Shown here in pieces: positions 14,695 to 22,726 of a stretch of DNA of 50,843 nucleotides (position 1 is its first letter; the number at the start of each line of letters is the position of its first letter). Source of the DNA: Bacteroidales bacterium UBA755 (lineage in GTDB: Bacteria; Bacteroidota; Bacteroidia; Bacteroidales; UBA932). The translations under genes and the position numbers were made by a program. The notes beneath the pieces are model-generated. The model saw only the letters and a program-made list of their open reading frames with translations. It had not been told where the DNA came from and did not search any database. The stretch lies in assembly GCA_002297815.1 (NCBI GenBank), contig DBKH01000070.1, positions 1-50,843 on the forward strand, given 5' to 3'.

Positions 14695-16107
14695 TTATAA
14701 TTCCTTGCGGAGGCGGGCCTTAGGAATGTCGAGCTGGTCACGGTACTTGGCAATGGTGCGGCGCGCCACCTTGTAGCCCCTTTTGTTCATTTCCGCCACC
14801 AACTGATCGTCAGTCAACGGCTTACGTTTGTTCTCCGCGTCCACACACTCCCGGAGGGCCTTTTTAAGCTCACGGGTAGAAACTTCCTCGCCATCTTGGT
14901 TCTCAAGACCCTCGGAAAAGAAATACTTAAGAGGGAATATCCCGAAATGCGTTTCAATGTACTTACTGTTGACTACTCTGGAAATCGTTGAAATGTCAAA
15001 ACCGGTTCTCTCCGCTATGTCCTTGAGAACCATCGGCTTAAGATGAGACTCATCCCCATCCATGAAATAATCATGCTGATAGTCTATGATGGCCTTCATG
15101 GTACTCTCCAAAGTGTTGTAACGCTGCTTGAGAGCCTCGACAAACCATTTTGCAGAATCCAATTTCTGCTTCACAAAAGTAGCGGCTTCCTTTTTCTGCC
15201 TATCCGATGACCCTTGAGCCTCCGCAAGAAGCTCTGCATACTTGTGATTCACACGGATCTCAGGAATGTTGAACCTTGGCATAGTCAACTTAAGTTCACC
15301 ATTATCCAACGTAAGCACAAAATCAGGCACAATCTGCTGAGCCTGATCATTGTACGAATCATCAATCTGCCCACCAGGAGCAGGATTCAACTTGACAATT
15401 CTAGCCATGACAGCCTTCATGTCTTCTTCGGTAAGGCCAAGCCTAGTAATAATTTTCTGGAAATGTCTGTTTGAAAATTCTTGAAAATAATCCGTCAGAA
15501 TCGTCTCAGCGACCTGCACTTCCTTTGTCTGCTTTTGAGCCTTCAACTGAAGTAAAAGACACTCTCGCAAATCCCTTGCTCCAACCCCGGCCGGCTCAAA
15601 CTCCTGAATGACTTTCAGCATATTCAAGACCTCCTCAGGACTAGACTCTATGTTCGCCCTGAACGCCAAATCATCCACAATGCTGTCAATGTCCCTGCGA
15701 AGATACCCGTCACTATCCAAACTGCCGATGATGAAAGCAGCAACATCGTGATCGTGCTTGGACAGGTTACGGTAGCCAAGTTGTTCCATCAAGCTCTGAG
15801 TAAAGCTCTCTTTAACTGAGAACGTGTTGTACTGAGGACGTTCATCCTTACCGTAATTATTGACATGTAGCTTGTAGGAAGGAATCGGATCATTCTCATC
15901 TATCTCGTCAATGGAAATGTCCTTAGGCTCGTCACTGTCCTCATTCTTGTCCGGTGCCGGAGAATCATCAAGCACCGGATTGTCCTCAAGTTCAGATTTC
16001 ACCTTCTGCTCCAACTCCTGAATCGGAAGTTCGATAAGCTTGATTGTCTGAATCTGGAGAGGGGAAAGTTTCTGAGTCTGTTTGAGTTCTAATCCTTGCT
16101 TGAGCAT
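14695..16107 (-). CDS. rpoN: RNA polymerase sigma-54 factor
   Basis: This 470-residue protein directs RNA polymerase to -24/-12 promoters and needs AAA+ activators. The N-terminus is the glutamine/leucine-rich activator-interacting region (LKQTQKLSPLQIQTIKLIELPIQE, described in parts: QKLSPLQIQ then IKLIELPI), followed by an acidic spacer, the core-binding domain, a helix-turn-helix (TGFDISTISRVVNSKY) and the C-terminal RpoN box ARRTIAKYRDQL near residue 448. Length is normal. It is third in an operon after a LEA-like lipoprotein and a SPOR protein, starting 3 bp after the latter. Confidence 0.95.
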   Translation of the reverse strand: MLKQGLELKQTQKLSPLQIQTIKLIELPIQELEQKVKSELEDNPVLDDSPAPDKNEDSDEPKDISIDEIDENDPIPSYKLHVNNYGKDERPQYNTFSVKESFTQSLMEQLGYRNLSKHDHDVAAFIIGSLDSDGYLRRDIDSIVDDLAFRANIESSPEEVLNMLKVIQEFEPAGVGARDLRECLLLQLKAQKQTKEVQVAETILTDYFQEFSNRHFQKIITRLGLTEEDMKAVMARIVKLNPAPGGQIDDSYNDQAQQIVPDFVLTLDNGELKLTMPRFNIPEIRVNHKYAELLAEAQGSSDRQKKEAATFVKQKLDSAKWFVEALKQRYNTLESTMKAIIDYQHDYFMDGDESHLKPMVLKDIAERTGFDISTISRVVNSKYIETHFGIFPLKYFFSEGLENQDGEEVSTRELKKALRECVDAENKRKPLTDDQLVAEMNKRGYKVARRTIAKYRDQLDIPKARLRKEL

Positions 16108-16110
16108 AAC

Positions 16111-16671
16111 TTAATCCTGATTATCTGTCACTATTTTTTCAACAGTATAGGAATGGAAACGGTCAACAACAGGATAACCGATTGCCTCCCTTACAATGAA
16201 TGCAGTTGGGAATGTCCCTTTAACCTGCTGAAGAAGTTGCATGGCTTCGGATCTAGTACGGAAATCTCCCACCGTCACCTTGAAAAAAGGATTGGAATAC
16301 GTCCGATAGGCGGACACTCCCGGAAACATCCCTTTAAATCGCTCCAAAGCCGTCTCGGAATCGTTCCTCGATGTCTGCTTGTTGTCATTGAATATCCTTA
16401 CCCTGAAGCCGGTTTGTGTTCTGGATGGATTTGCTGTCAAATAAGACTCAAAGGCGTCCAAAATGCGTTGCGACTGATGCACTGTCACATTGGATTCCCC
16501 ATTTTCATGCCTTGCGGAAAGAAGATTGAATATGCTCTTGCCTATCAAAGTTGAATCCATCGCAGCACTTTGCCGATAGGCGACCGAGTCCCGTTCTTGA
16601 GCGAAAGAGACTGATAATGAAGCAATGAGCAAAAGGATTACAACAACTGGTTTGCCTGTCATGATATTCAT
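16111..16671 (-). CDS. SPOR-domain envelope protein
   Basis: About 186 residues from the chosen start MNIMTGKPVV; an in-frame upstream extension would run into the preceding gene and is unlikely. A hydrophobic signal segment (VVVILLLIASLSVSFA) is followed by a helical region and a C-terminal SPOR-like domain: GFRVRIFNDNKQTSRNDSE, then FKVTVGDFRTRSEAMQLLQ and PTAFIVRE. SPOR domains bind denuded peptidoglycan at division sites, so a periplasmic role in wall remodelling is likely. It lies 4 bp after the preceding lipoprotein gene and 3 bp before rpoN. Confidence 0.78.
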   Translation of the reverse strand: MNIMTGKPVVVILLLIASLSVSFAQERDSVAYRQSAAMDSTLIGKSIFNLLSARHENGESNVTVHQSQRILDAFESYLTANPSRTQTGFRVRIFNDNKQTSRNDSETALERFKGMFPGVSAYRTYSNPFFKVTVGDFRTRSEAMQLLQQVKGTFPTAFIVREAIGYPVVDRFHSYTVEKIVTDNQD

Positions 16672-16675
16672 AAGA

Positions 16676-17155
16676 CTATTTTGCCATTTCATTAAGATCG
16701 ATGTTTTTGAATCTAAAAGTCTTCCCTGCCCCACTCTTCAACTTCACGGTTGCGGTAACATCTGTAGTAAACCCTTCAAGGTTTCCTTTTTTCACTATCT
16801 GCACCAATTTCATCAAACTTACTCCATCGCTCAAAGTAGCGGTACAAGGCAGGTCATAGACCTTTGAGCATTTTTTGTCAACACTGATCGTGTCGGCTGT
16901 GTAGGTAGCGAAATCCTCTCCCATGTACTTCACCGTGCCGCTAACATCCATAACCTTAAACGCGAAAGTCGGGTTATCAATACCAACCGCAAGCACGGCA
17001 TCAACAGAGCGAAGCCCCTTCAATGAATATGATTCCAGACCGCATGAGGTAACTTTTATGTCCTTGACCTTTCTCAAACCAGAGCACCCGGAAAAAACCG
17101 CACTAGCAATCAAAATAGCCAAAACAATGAATATGTTCCTATTGAATATCTTCAT
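16676..17155 (-). CDS. LEA-14-like lipoprotein
   Basis: This 159-residue protein has a signal sequence ending in a lipobox (AVFSGC, acylated cysteine near residue 24). The mature part resembles the LEA-14/WHy fold: alternating hydrophobic strands such as AVLAVGIDNPTFAFKVMDVSGTVKY. Such proteins are found in envelopes and may bind lipids or proteins; the exact job is unknown. It is the first gene of the operon with the SPOR protein and rpoN, with its own -7 box at 17175-17182. It is divergent from miaB. Confidence 0.65.
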   Translation of the reverse strand: MKIFNRNIFIVLAILIASAVFSGCSGLRKVKDIKVTSCGLESYSLKGLRSVDAVLAVGIDNPTFAFKVMDVSGTVKYMGEDFATYTADTISVDKKCSKVYDLPCTATLSDGVSLMKLVQIVKKGNLEGFTTDVTATVKLKSGAGKTFRFKNIDLNEMAK

Positions 17156-17174
17156 TTTGTCAACACTGTTTCTA

Positions 17175-17182
17175 CAAAGATA
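17175..17182 (-). promoter_or_regulatory. -7 box TATCTTTG for the lipoprotein-rpoN operon
   Basis: TATCTTTG on the minus strand fits TAnnTTTG, 20 bp before the lipoprotein start. An identical box on the other strand lies only 12 bp away, so two polymerases would compete. Confidence 0.55.
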
Positions 17183-17194
17183 GTGAAAAATCCA

Positions 17195-17202
17195 TATCTT
17201 TG
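17195..17202 (+). promoter_or_regulatory. -7 box TATCTTTG for miaB
   Basis: TATCTTTG fits TAnnTTTG and ends 23 bp before the miaB start. Its mirror copy at 17175-17182 serves the divergent operon. Confidence 0.6.
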
Positions 17203-17225
17203 CACAAGACAGTTAATAATACGCA

Positions 17226-18545
17226 ATGAAAAGAATATACATAGAAACCTACGGTTGTCAGATGAATGTTGGAGACTCGGAGGTGATTTTCTCCATTCTG
17301 GAAAAAGAAGGCTATCATCGGACTGAGTCCATGGATGAGGCTGATGTAATCCTCGCCAACACCTGCTCAGTAAGGGACAATGCCGAGCAAAGGATTTGGG
17401 GACGAATAGAGGTTTTCCATAAACAAAAAGAATCACGGCCTAGCGTTGTTGTAGGAATCGTTGGATGCATGGCCGAAAGGCTAAAGGACAAGTTGCTTGA
17501 CACTCACAAGGTTGACCTTGTGGCTGGCCCTGATTCCTACAGGACCCTTCCGGCCCTGCTCAGGGACATAGCTCCGGACAAGCCTCAAATCAACGTGATG
17601 CTCTCCCACGAGGAGACTTACGCTGACATCGTGCCTGTTAGGACAGACAGGAACGGTGTCTCAGCCTTTATCTCTATCATGAGAGGCTGCAACAATGTCT
17701 GCTCGTACTGCGTGGTACCTTACACAAGAGGAGCGGAAAGAAGCAGAGATCCGCAGACAATAGTGAACGAAGCCCGAGATGTTTTCAGGAAAGGCTACAA
17801 GGAAGTGACCCTGCTCGGACAGAATGTGGATTCCTACAATTGGAAGCCGTCTGAAGGCGAGGGATGTGACTTCCCAAAATTACTAGAAATGGTTGCACAA
17901 ATCAGTCCGGAACTCCGCGTGCGTTTTGCCACAAATCATCCGAAAGACATCAGTGATGATTTGATAAAAACGATGGCAAGGCACGAAAACATCTGCAATC
18001 ATATTCATCTGCCAGTACAATCAGGCAGCGACAGGCTTCTGGAAAAGATGAGAAGGCGCTACACTGCGGAATGGTACCTTGAACGCATAGCGAAGATTCG
18101 AGAAGTCCTTCCAGGCTGCGGAATCACCACCGATGTGATTGCAGGATTCTGCTCTGAAACTGAGGAGGATCATAGACAGACACTTGCACTTTTCCGCAAA
18201 GTAGGATTCGACTACGCCTACATGTTCTACTACTCCGAACGCCCCGGCACTTTGGCCGCAAGGCATTACCCAGATGATGTTCCCCTTGATGTCAAGACCA
18301 GAAGGTTGAACGAAATCATTGCACTCCAGAACGAACTGAGTCTAAAAAGCAACCAGAATGATGTCGGGAAAGTGTTCAGGGTACTAGTCGAAGGCCCGTC
18401 CAAGAAAAATCCAGAGGAGTTCTGTGGACGCTCCGGAAGCAACAAGATGTGTGTGTTCCCGTGCAAAGGGCACAAGGCTGGAGACTATGTCGATGTCAAG
18501 GTACAGTCCTGCACCTCCGCTACTCTTATTGGAGAAATTGTCTAA
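17226..18545 (+). CDS. miaB: tRNA-2-methylthio-N6-dimethylallyladenosine synthase
   Basis: This 439-residue radical-SAM methylthiotransferase modifies i6A37 in tRNAs reading UNN codons. The N-terminal domain holds cluster cysteines C11, C47 and C81; the radical-SAM motif C155-x3-C159-x2-C162 lies in MRGCNNVCSYC; the C-terminal TRAM domain is at ~375-437. The MKRIYIETYGCQMN opening distinguishes it from RimO and MtaB. It has its own promoter and is followed 6 bp later by the cardiolipin synthase gene, so the two are co-transcribed. Confidence 0.95.
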   Translation: MKRIYIETYGCQMNVGDSEVIFSILEKEGYHRTESMDEADVILANTCSVRDNAEQRIWGRIEVFHKQKESRPSVVVGIVGCMAERLKDKLLDTHKVDLVAGPDSYRTLPALLRDIAPDKPQINVMLSHEETYADIVPVRTDRNGVSAFISIMRGCNNVCSYCVVPYTRGAERSRDPQTIVNEARDVFRKGYKEVTLLGQNVDSYNWKPSEGEGCDFPKLLEMVAQISPELRVRFATNHPKDISDDLIKTMARHENICNHIHLPVQSGSDRLLEKMRRRYTAEWYLERIAKIREVLPGCGITTDVIAGFCSETEEDHRQTLALFRKVGFDYAYMFYYSERPGTLAARHYPDDVPLDVKTRRLNEIIALQNELSLKSNQNDVGKVFRVLVEGPSKKNPEEFCGRSGSNKMCVFPCKGHKAGDYVDVKVQSCTSATLIGEIV

Positions 18546-18551
18546 GCAATT

Positions 18552-20102
18552 ATGCTCCAGTGGATTCTCACAGTCTTGTACGGACTCCTGATTCTCAGCG
18601 TGTTCACTATCATCCTAGTTGACCGCGGAGATTCAGGAAGAAAATTCGCATGGTTGCTTGTCATCGCTGTGCTTCCTGTGGTCGGTTTGGCCCTCTACCT
18701 GATGTTCGGCATCAACTACAGGCATCACTGGATCTTCAACCGACGGCATCAAAGGTACAGGGACATCTTCGAAGCCGGGACCACACCTGAACTAAACAGA
18801 ATCCTTTTCGGTCACGACAACGAGGCACAAATCCGCGAAGAATTTCGCCCATTAGCCAGACTGCTCGGAGCGGAAAGCTACCCTTCAGTCACTAGCGGTA
18901 ACGATTTGGAAATCATCACAAACGGGCAACGCAAGTTCGACCTACTCTGCCAGGATATTCTTGCTGCCAAGGAATCAATTCATATCGAATATTTCCATTT
19001 TGGCAACGACAAAGGCAGCAAGGCCATCAAACAACTTCTTATGCAGAAGGCACATGAGGGAGTCAAAGTTCGCTTTCTGTACGAGAACATCGCCAATTTT
19101 CCAATCGCTTCAGCCTACTACAACGACATGAGGAAAGCAGGGGTGGAGGTCGTCAAATTTACCAATCCAAGGATGCATGTTTTAGATCTAGCGACGAAAC
19201 TCAACTACCGGAATCACAGGAAGATAGTGGTGATTGACGGAATGATCGGCTACACTGGAGGCATGAACATCAATGATCACTATTTCCGTCTTTGGCGCGA
19301 CACCCACATGAGGATCACAGGTGATGCTGTGGCCGTGCTCCAGTACACATTCCTAGACTCGTGGCTGACTGGTGGCGGCACGATTGACAAGGCTATGATC
19401 GACTTCTATCCAATGGCCAAGAAGTCCACTACGGTCACTGAGGCACCACATTCGGTCACGGAGCCTGTCGAAGTGACTGAGCCTATCGAAGTGACTGAGC
19501 CCGTCGAAGTGCCCAATGAGATCGATTTCCACGCCACACACCCGGTCCTAAAAGACAAGTTGGTGCAGATTGTTCCTGACGAGCCCGATCTTCCGCTCCA
19601 AATCCTGCAGATGAGCTACGAATGGGCCCTCCAGCACGCCCAAAGGTATATCTACCTTCAAACCCCTTACTTCGTTCCGACTGAACCGGTTATGGATGCT
19701 CTCAAGACAGCTGCACTCTGCGGAGTCGATGTCCGTTTAATGCTCCCGGAAGTAGCTGACAACCTTCTGATGCGCCCGGCCAATCGAGCCTACTACGAAG
19801 AGGCACTTCAGGCTGGTGTAAGAATATTCCTGCGCCAAGGAGAGTTCATCCACGCCAAGACCTTTGTCTGCGATGACTACCTCTCCAGCATCGGCTCCGC
19901 CAACCTAGACTTCCGCAGCTTCGCCATCAACTATGAGGTCAACACCTACATCTACGATGAGCAGACAGCTCTGATGAACAAAGGAATATTCCAGTACGAC
20001 CTACGCCAATGCCACGAACTGACACTGGAGGAATGGAGCGCCCGCCCATGGTACTCCCGCCTCCTCGAAAGCCTAATGCGTCTCTTCGCTCCGCTGCTGT
20101 AG
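18552..20102 (+). CDS. cls: Cardiolipin synthase (phospholipase D superfamily)
   Basis: This 516-residue membrane enzyme joins phosphatidylglycerol molecules to make cardiolipin. Two N-terminal membrane helices (WILTVLYGLLILSVFTIIL and FAWLLVIAVLPVVGLALYL) are followed by two HKD motifs: HRKIVVIDG near residue 221 and HAKTFVCDD near residue 434, each followed by the G/S-N segment (GYTGGMN, SIGSANLD). Between the two catalytic halves, residues ~293-322 are a repeat-coded insert reading VTEPVEV-TEPIEV-TEPVEV, which the rest of the family is not expected to share. It follows miaB closely and ends at a long hairpin. Confidence 0.92.
   Translation: MLQWILTVLYGLLILSVFTIILVDRGDSGRKFAWLLVIAVLPVVGLALYLMFGINYRHHWIFNRRHQRYRDIFEAGTTPELNRILFGHDNEAQIREEFRPLARLLGAESYPSVTSGNDLEIITNGQRKFDLLCQDILAAKESIHIEYFHFGNDKGSKAIKQLLMQKAHEGVKVRFLYENIANFPIASAYYNDMRKAGVEVVKFTNPRMHVLDLATKLNYRNHRKIVVIDGMIGYTGGMNINDHYFRLWRDTHMRITGDAVAVLQYTFLDSWLTGGGTIDKAMIDFYPMAKKSTTVTEAPHSVTEPVEVTEPIEVTEPVEVPNEIDFHATHPVLKDKLVQIVPDEPDLPLQILQMSYEWALQHAQRYIYLQTPYFVPTEPVMDALKTAALCGVDVRLMLPEVADNLLMRPANRAYYEEALQAGVRIFLRQGEFIHAKTFVCDDYLSSIGSANLDFRSFAINYEVNTYIYDEQTALMNKGIFQYDLRQCHELTLEEWSARPWYSRLLESLMRLFAPLL
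19454..19513. repeat. Tandem in-frame palindromic elements in cls
   Basis: Three overlapping copies (19454-19477, 19473-19495, 19491-19513) share GTGACTGAGCC and TCGAAGTGAC segments and code for VTEPVEV-type peptides. A partial fourth copy, GGTCACTGAGGCAC, begins near 19433. The insert lies in the linker between the two HKD halves and keeps the frame. Confidence 0.8.
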
Positions 20103-20111
20103 CTGCCAAGA

Positions 20112-20176
20112 CCAAAACAAATTCTCCATCCCGAATCTCGCGCGTTACCAAAATTCGGGATGGAGAATTTGTTTGG
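20112..20176. terminator. Bidirectional hairpin between cls and glnN
   Basis: AAACAAATTCTCC... at 20115-20136 pairs perfectly over 22 bp with 20153-20174 and closes on a 16-nt loop. The outer ends (CC/GG at 20112-20113 and 20175-20176) pair with one bulged A. It lies between convergent genes, 10 bp after the cls stop and 40 bp beyond the glnN stop, so it can end both transcripts. Confidence 0.78.
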
Positions 20177-20214
20177 CCCTCCTAAGCGGGGAAGGCACTT
20201 CTGAAAGCGGAGAA

Positions 20215-22395
20215 TTAACTGATAAACAGCAGCTCACGGTACTTAGGGAGAGGCCATGTGCGGTTGTCGACGATCTCCTCAAGCTTGTCGATCGGACGGC
20301 GGAGGGCGGTGAAGCTCTCGGCTATCTCGTGGTAGGCAACGGCTTTGGCATATTCATCCTCAAGGACATTGGCCTTCTTGCGGGCCTCGACCATGGCTGT
20401 AGCCTTCTCGCGAATCTGGTCAACATATTTGGAGATGCTCTTGATGAGGTAAATTTCCTCCTTGCACTCGTCCGTTCCACCGAAGACGTCCTTGCTCAAA
20501 GAGACCTCCTTCAGCAACTTAGACTTATATTCAAGGGCAGCGGGAATGATGTGGTTGATCGCCATCCTCGCCATCACGCGAGACTCGATCTGAATCATCT
20601 TGCTGTAAGTCTCCCACTTCACCTCATTGCGGGCCTCAAGCTCTTTCTCTGAATATACTCCCGTTTCCTTGAACATCTTGACAGAAGCCGGATCGGTAAA
20701 CACCTTGATCATCTCCGGAACGCTGGTCTCGACATCCAGGCCGCGCCGCTTGGCCTCGGCCTTCCACTCGTCGGTGTAGCCGTTGCCATCGAAGCAGACG
20801 ACATTGATGATTGATGCGATTATCGGCTTCAAAGTGTCCATGATGGCCACATTCAAGGCCTTACCGCTGGCAAGTTCCTTGTCAAGATCTTTCTTGAATG
20901 CGATAAGCTGCTCAGCCACAGCGGAATTGAGAGTAGTCATGGCACCAGCGCAGTTTGCCAGCGAGCCTACAGCGCGGAACTCGAAACGGTTGCCTGTGAA
21001 GGCGAACGGAGAGGTTCTGTTGCGGTCTGTGTTGTCCACGAATATCTCTGGAATCTCAACCAGACCGACGCTCTTGCCTTTCTTGCCGGCAATCTCAATC
21101 GGGGTGTCTGACGGTACTTCAAGCAGTTTGTGAAGCACATCGGTCATCGTCTTGCCAAGGAAGGCGGACACGATTGCAGGCGGAGCCTCGTTGGCGCCGA
21201 GACGATGGGCATTGGTGGCGGTGGCGATGGAAGCCTTGAGCAAGGCGTTGTGCTTCTGCACAGCGGCCAGCACGTTAACGAAGAATGTGACGAACTGGAG
21301 ATTCCCCTTCGCATCCTTGCCAGGAGCCAAAAGCATTGTGCCTGTGTCGGTTCCCAGCGACCAGTTGTTGTGCTTGCCGGATCCGTTAACCCCATCGAAA
21401 GGCTTCTCGTGAAGAAGGACCACAAAACCGTGCTTGCGGGCAATCTTGTTCATCAGGTTCATCACGATCTGGTTCTGATCATTGGCCAGGTTGGTCTCTC
21501 CGAAGATCGGCGCGAGTTCGAACTGGTTAGGTGCGACCTCGTTGTGCCTGGTCTTGAGCGGAATTCCAAGGCGGTGACCGGCAATCTCAAGGTCACGCAT
21601 GAACTCAGCGACACGGGTAGGGATGGCTCCGAAATAATGGTCGTCCAGCTGTTGGTTCTTGGATGAGCTATGTCCCATTAGAGTACGGCCAGTGATCATC
21701 AGGTCAGGTCTCGCAGCATAGAGGGATTCATCGACAAGGAAATATTCCTGCTCCCATCCAAGGTATGAATATACCTTCGTGACAGACTTATCAAAGAGAC
21801 GGCAGATAGGGATGGCCGCATCAGAAACGGCCTTGAGAGCCTTCTTAAGAGGGGTCTTGTAGTCCAAGGCCTCACCGGTGTAGGCAATGAATACGGTCGG
21901 GATGCAGAGTGTGTCATCCATGATGAACACCGGGGATGTCGGATCCCAGGCCGTGTAGCCTCTGGCCTCAAATGTCGCGCGGATTCCTCCGTTAGGGAAA
22001 GAGGAGGCATCCGGTTCCTGCTGTGCGAGTGACTTGCCGTCAAAAGTCTCGATGACTCCTCCCTTGCCGTCATAGTCAATCAGAGAGTCGTGCTTCTCTG
22101 CAGTGCCCTCAGTCAGAGGCTGGAACCAGTGGGTCACATGAGTCACATGGTGCTCCATCGCCCATTCTTTCATTCCTCTGGCCACTCCATCAGCGGTTTC
22201 TCTGTCAAGAGGTTTACCGTTGTCAATGCAGTCAAGCAGCGCATTCAGAGTCTTGGCGTCCAAGTACTTGTGCATCTTCGGACGGTCAAAGACCAGTTCT
22301 CCGTAGTAGTCGGAGGTCTTGCCCTCTGGGCGCTCAGCTGGAACAGCCTTCTTCTCGAAGGATTCCCTTACCAGATCAAATCTGTCAATACTCAT
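20215..22395 (-). CDS. glnN: Glutamine synthetase type III
   Basis: This 726-residue enzyme makes glutamine from glutamate, ammonia and ATP. Length and sequence are those of the GSIII class of Bacteroidota and cyanobacteria, not of the ~470-residue GSI. Landmarks include the VTHWFQPLTEGTAEKHDS opening region, YSYLGWEQEYFLVD (metal-binding glutamates), GNGSGKHNNWS-like GVNGSGKHNNWSLGT, NAHRLGANEAPPAI and NRTSPFAFTGNRFEFRA. It is monocistronic. About 150-260 bp upstream lies a possible glutamine-rich leader frame followed by a terminator, which suggests attenuation. Confidence 0.95.
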   Translation of the reverse strand: MSIDRFDLVRESFEKKAVPAERPEGKTSDYYGELVFDRPKMHKYLDAKTLNALLDCIDNGKPLDRETADGVARGMKEWAMEHHVTHVTHWFQPLTEGTAEKHDSLIDYDGKGGVIETFDGKSLAQQEPDASSFPNGGIRATFEARGYTAWDPTSPVFIMDDTLCIPTVFIAYTGEALDYKTPLKKALKAVSDAAIPICRLFDKSVTKVYSYLGWEQEYFLVDESLYAARPDLMITGRTLMGHSSSKNQQLDDHYFGAIPTRVAEFMRDLEIAGHRLGIPLKTRHNEVAPNQFELAPIFGETNLANDQNQIVMNLMNKIARKHGFVVLLHEKPFDGVNGSGKHNNWSLGTDTGTMLLAPGKDAKGNLQFVTFFVNVLAAVQKHNALLKASIATATNAHRLGANEAPPAIVSAFLGKTMTDVLHKLLEVPSDTPIEIAGKKGKSVGLVEIPEIFVDNTDRNRTSPFAFTGNRFEFRAVGSLANCAGAMTTLNSAVAEQLIAFKKDLDKELASGKALNVAIMDTLKPIIASIINVVCFDGNGYTDEWKAEAKRRGLDVETSVPEMIKVFTDPASVKMFKETGVYSEKELEARNEVKWETYSKMIQIESRVMARMAINHIIPAALEYKSKLLKEVSLSKDVFGGTDECKEEIYLIKSISKYVDQIREKATAMVEARKKANVLEDEYAKAVAYHEIAESFTALRRPIDKLEEIVDNRTWPLPKYRELLFIS

Positions 22396-22447
22396 AATTT
22401 GTCTATTTGTTAAAGGTGTGTATTTCCTTAAACTATATATTGTTAAT

Positions 22448-22455
22448 CAAAACTA
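22448..22455 (-). promoter_or_regulatory. Weak -7 box TAGTTTTG just before glnN
   Basis: TAGTTTTG on the minus strand fits TAnnTTTG, 53 bp before glnN and directly after the terminator T-tract. No -33 element at 19-21 bp is seen. It could be a terminator-independent glnN promoter. Confidence 0.3.
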
Positions 22456-22461
22456 CCTGTC

Positions 22462-22502
22462 AAAAAAAAGGAAGAAGGCTGATCCACAAGGGACCAGCCT
22501 TC
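22462..22502 (-). terminator. Leader terminator ahead of glnN
   Basis: On the minus strand GAAGGCTGGTCC (22502-22491) pairs with GGATCAGCCTTC (22485-22474) through 12 positions with one G-U pair, closing on CTTGT, and is followed by TTCC and seven T. It is a textbook intrinsic terminator placed between the leader frame and glnN, 67 bp before the glnN start. Confidence 0.8.
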
Positions 22503-22545
22503 AATATTTAAATCATAATATCCTTTTTCCGTAATAACAATGCCG

Positions 22546-22656
22546 TCAGGCTGGAAAGCCGGCACACACGAAAGTTTTCAGCGCCTGAACGTTCTGGCTC
22601 TGAAATCCCTGATGGAACTGCTGCTGTCGGTATGTGTGGGCTTCGAGTATCATCAT
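22546..22656 (-). CDS. Putative glutamine-rich leader peptide of glnN
   Basis: A 36-codon frame starts with two consecutive ATG codons and ends with TGA. Residues 10-24 read RQQQFHQGFQSQNVQ; seven of 36 residues are glutamine, all coded by CAG. It lies directly before an intrinsic terminator and the glutamine synthetase gene. The end of the frame contains CCAGCCT (plus 22548-22554), which can pair with AGGCTGG of the terminator's first arm, giving an antiterminator; it can also fold locally with GGCT. A promoter-like TTG-19 bp-TAACTTGC precedes it. I know of no described family; the link to glnN control is inference from composition and position. Confidence 0.5.
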   Translation of the reverse strand: MMILEAHTYRQQQFHQGFQSQNVQALKTFVCAGFPA

Positions 22657-22673
22657 CTTGAAATTTTGATGGC

Positions 22674-22703
22674 GCAAGTTATGAAATCAATTCTTAAAAT
22701 CAA
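22674..22703 (-). promoter_or_regulatory. Candidate promoter of the glnN leader
   Basis: On the minus strand TTG (22703-22701), a 19-bp spacer, then TAACTTGC (22681-22674), close to the Bacteroidota -33/-7 pattern (TTTG and TAnnTTTG). It would start a transcript about 10 nt before the leader ATG. It lies just after the stop of the GDPD-HAD gene. Confidence 0.4.
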
Positions 22704-22726
22704 TAACTTTTTTAAATTTTATCGGT

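Noticed and set aside
17226..18545. RimO or MtaB instead of MiaB
   Set aside because: The MKRIYIETYGCQMN opening, CNNVCSYC motif and length fit MiaB best.
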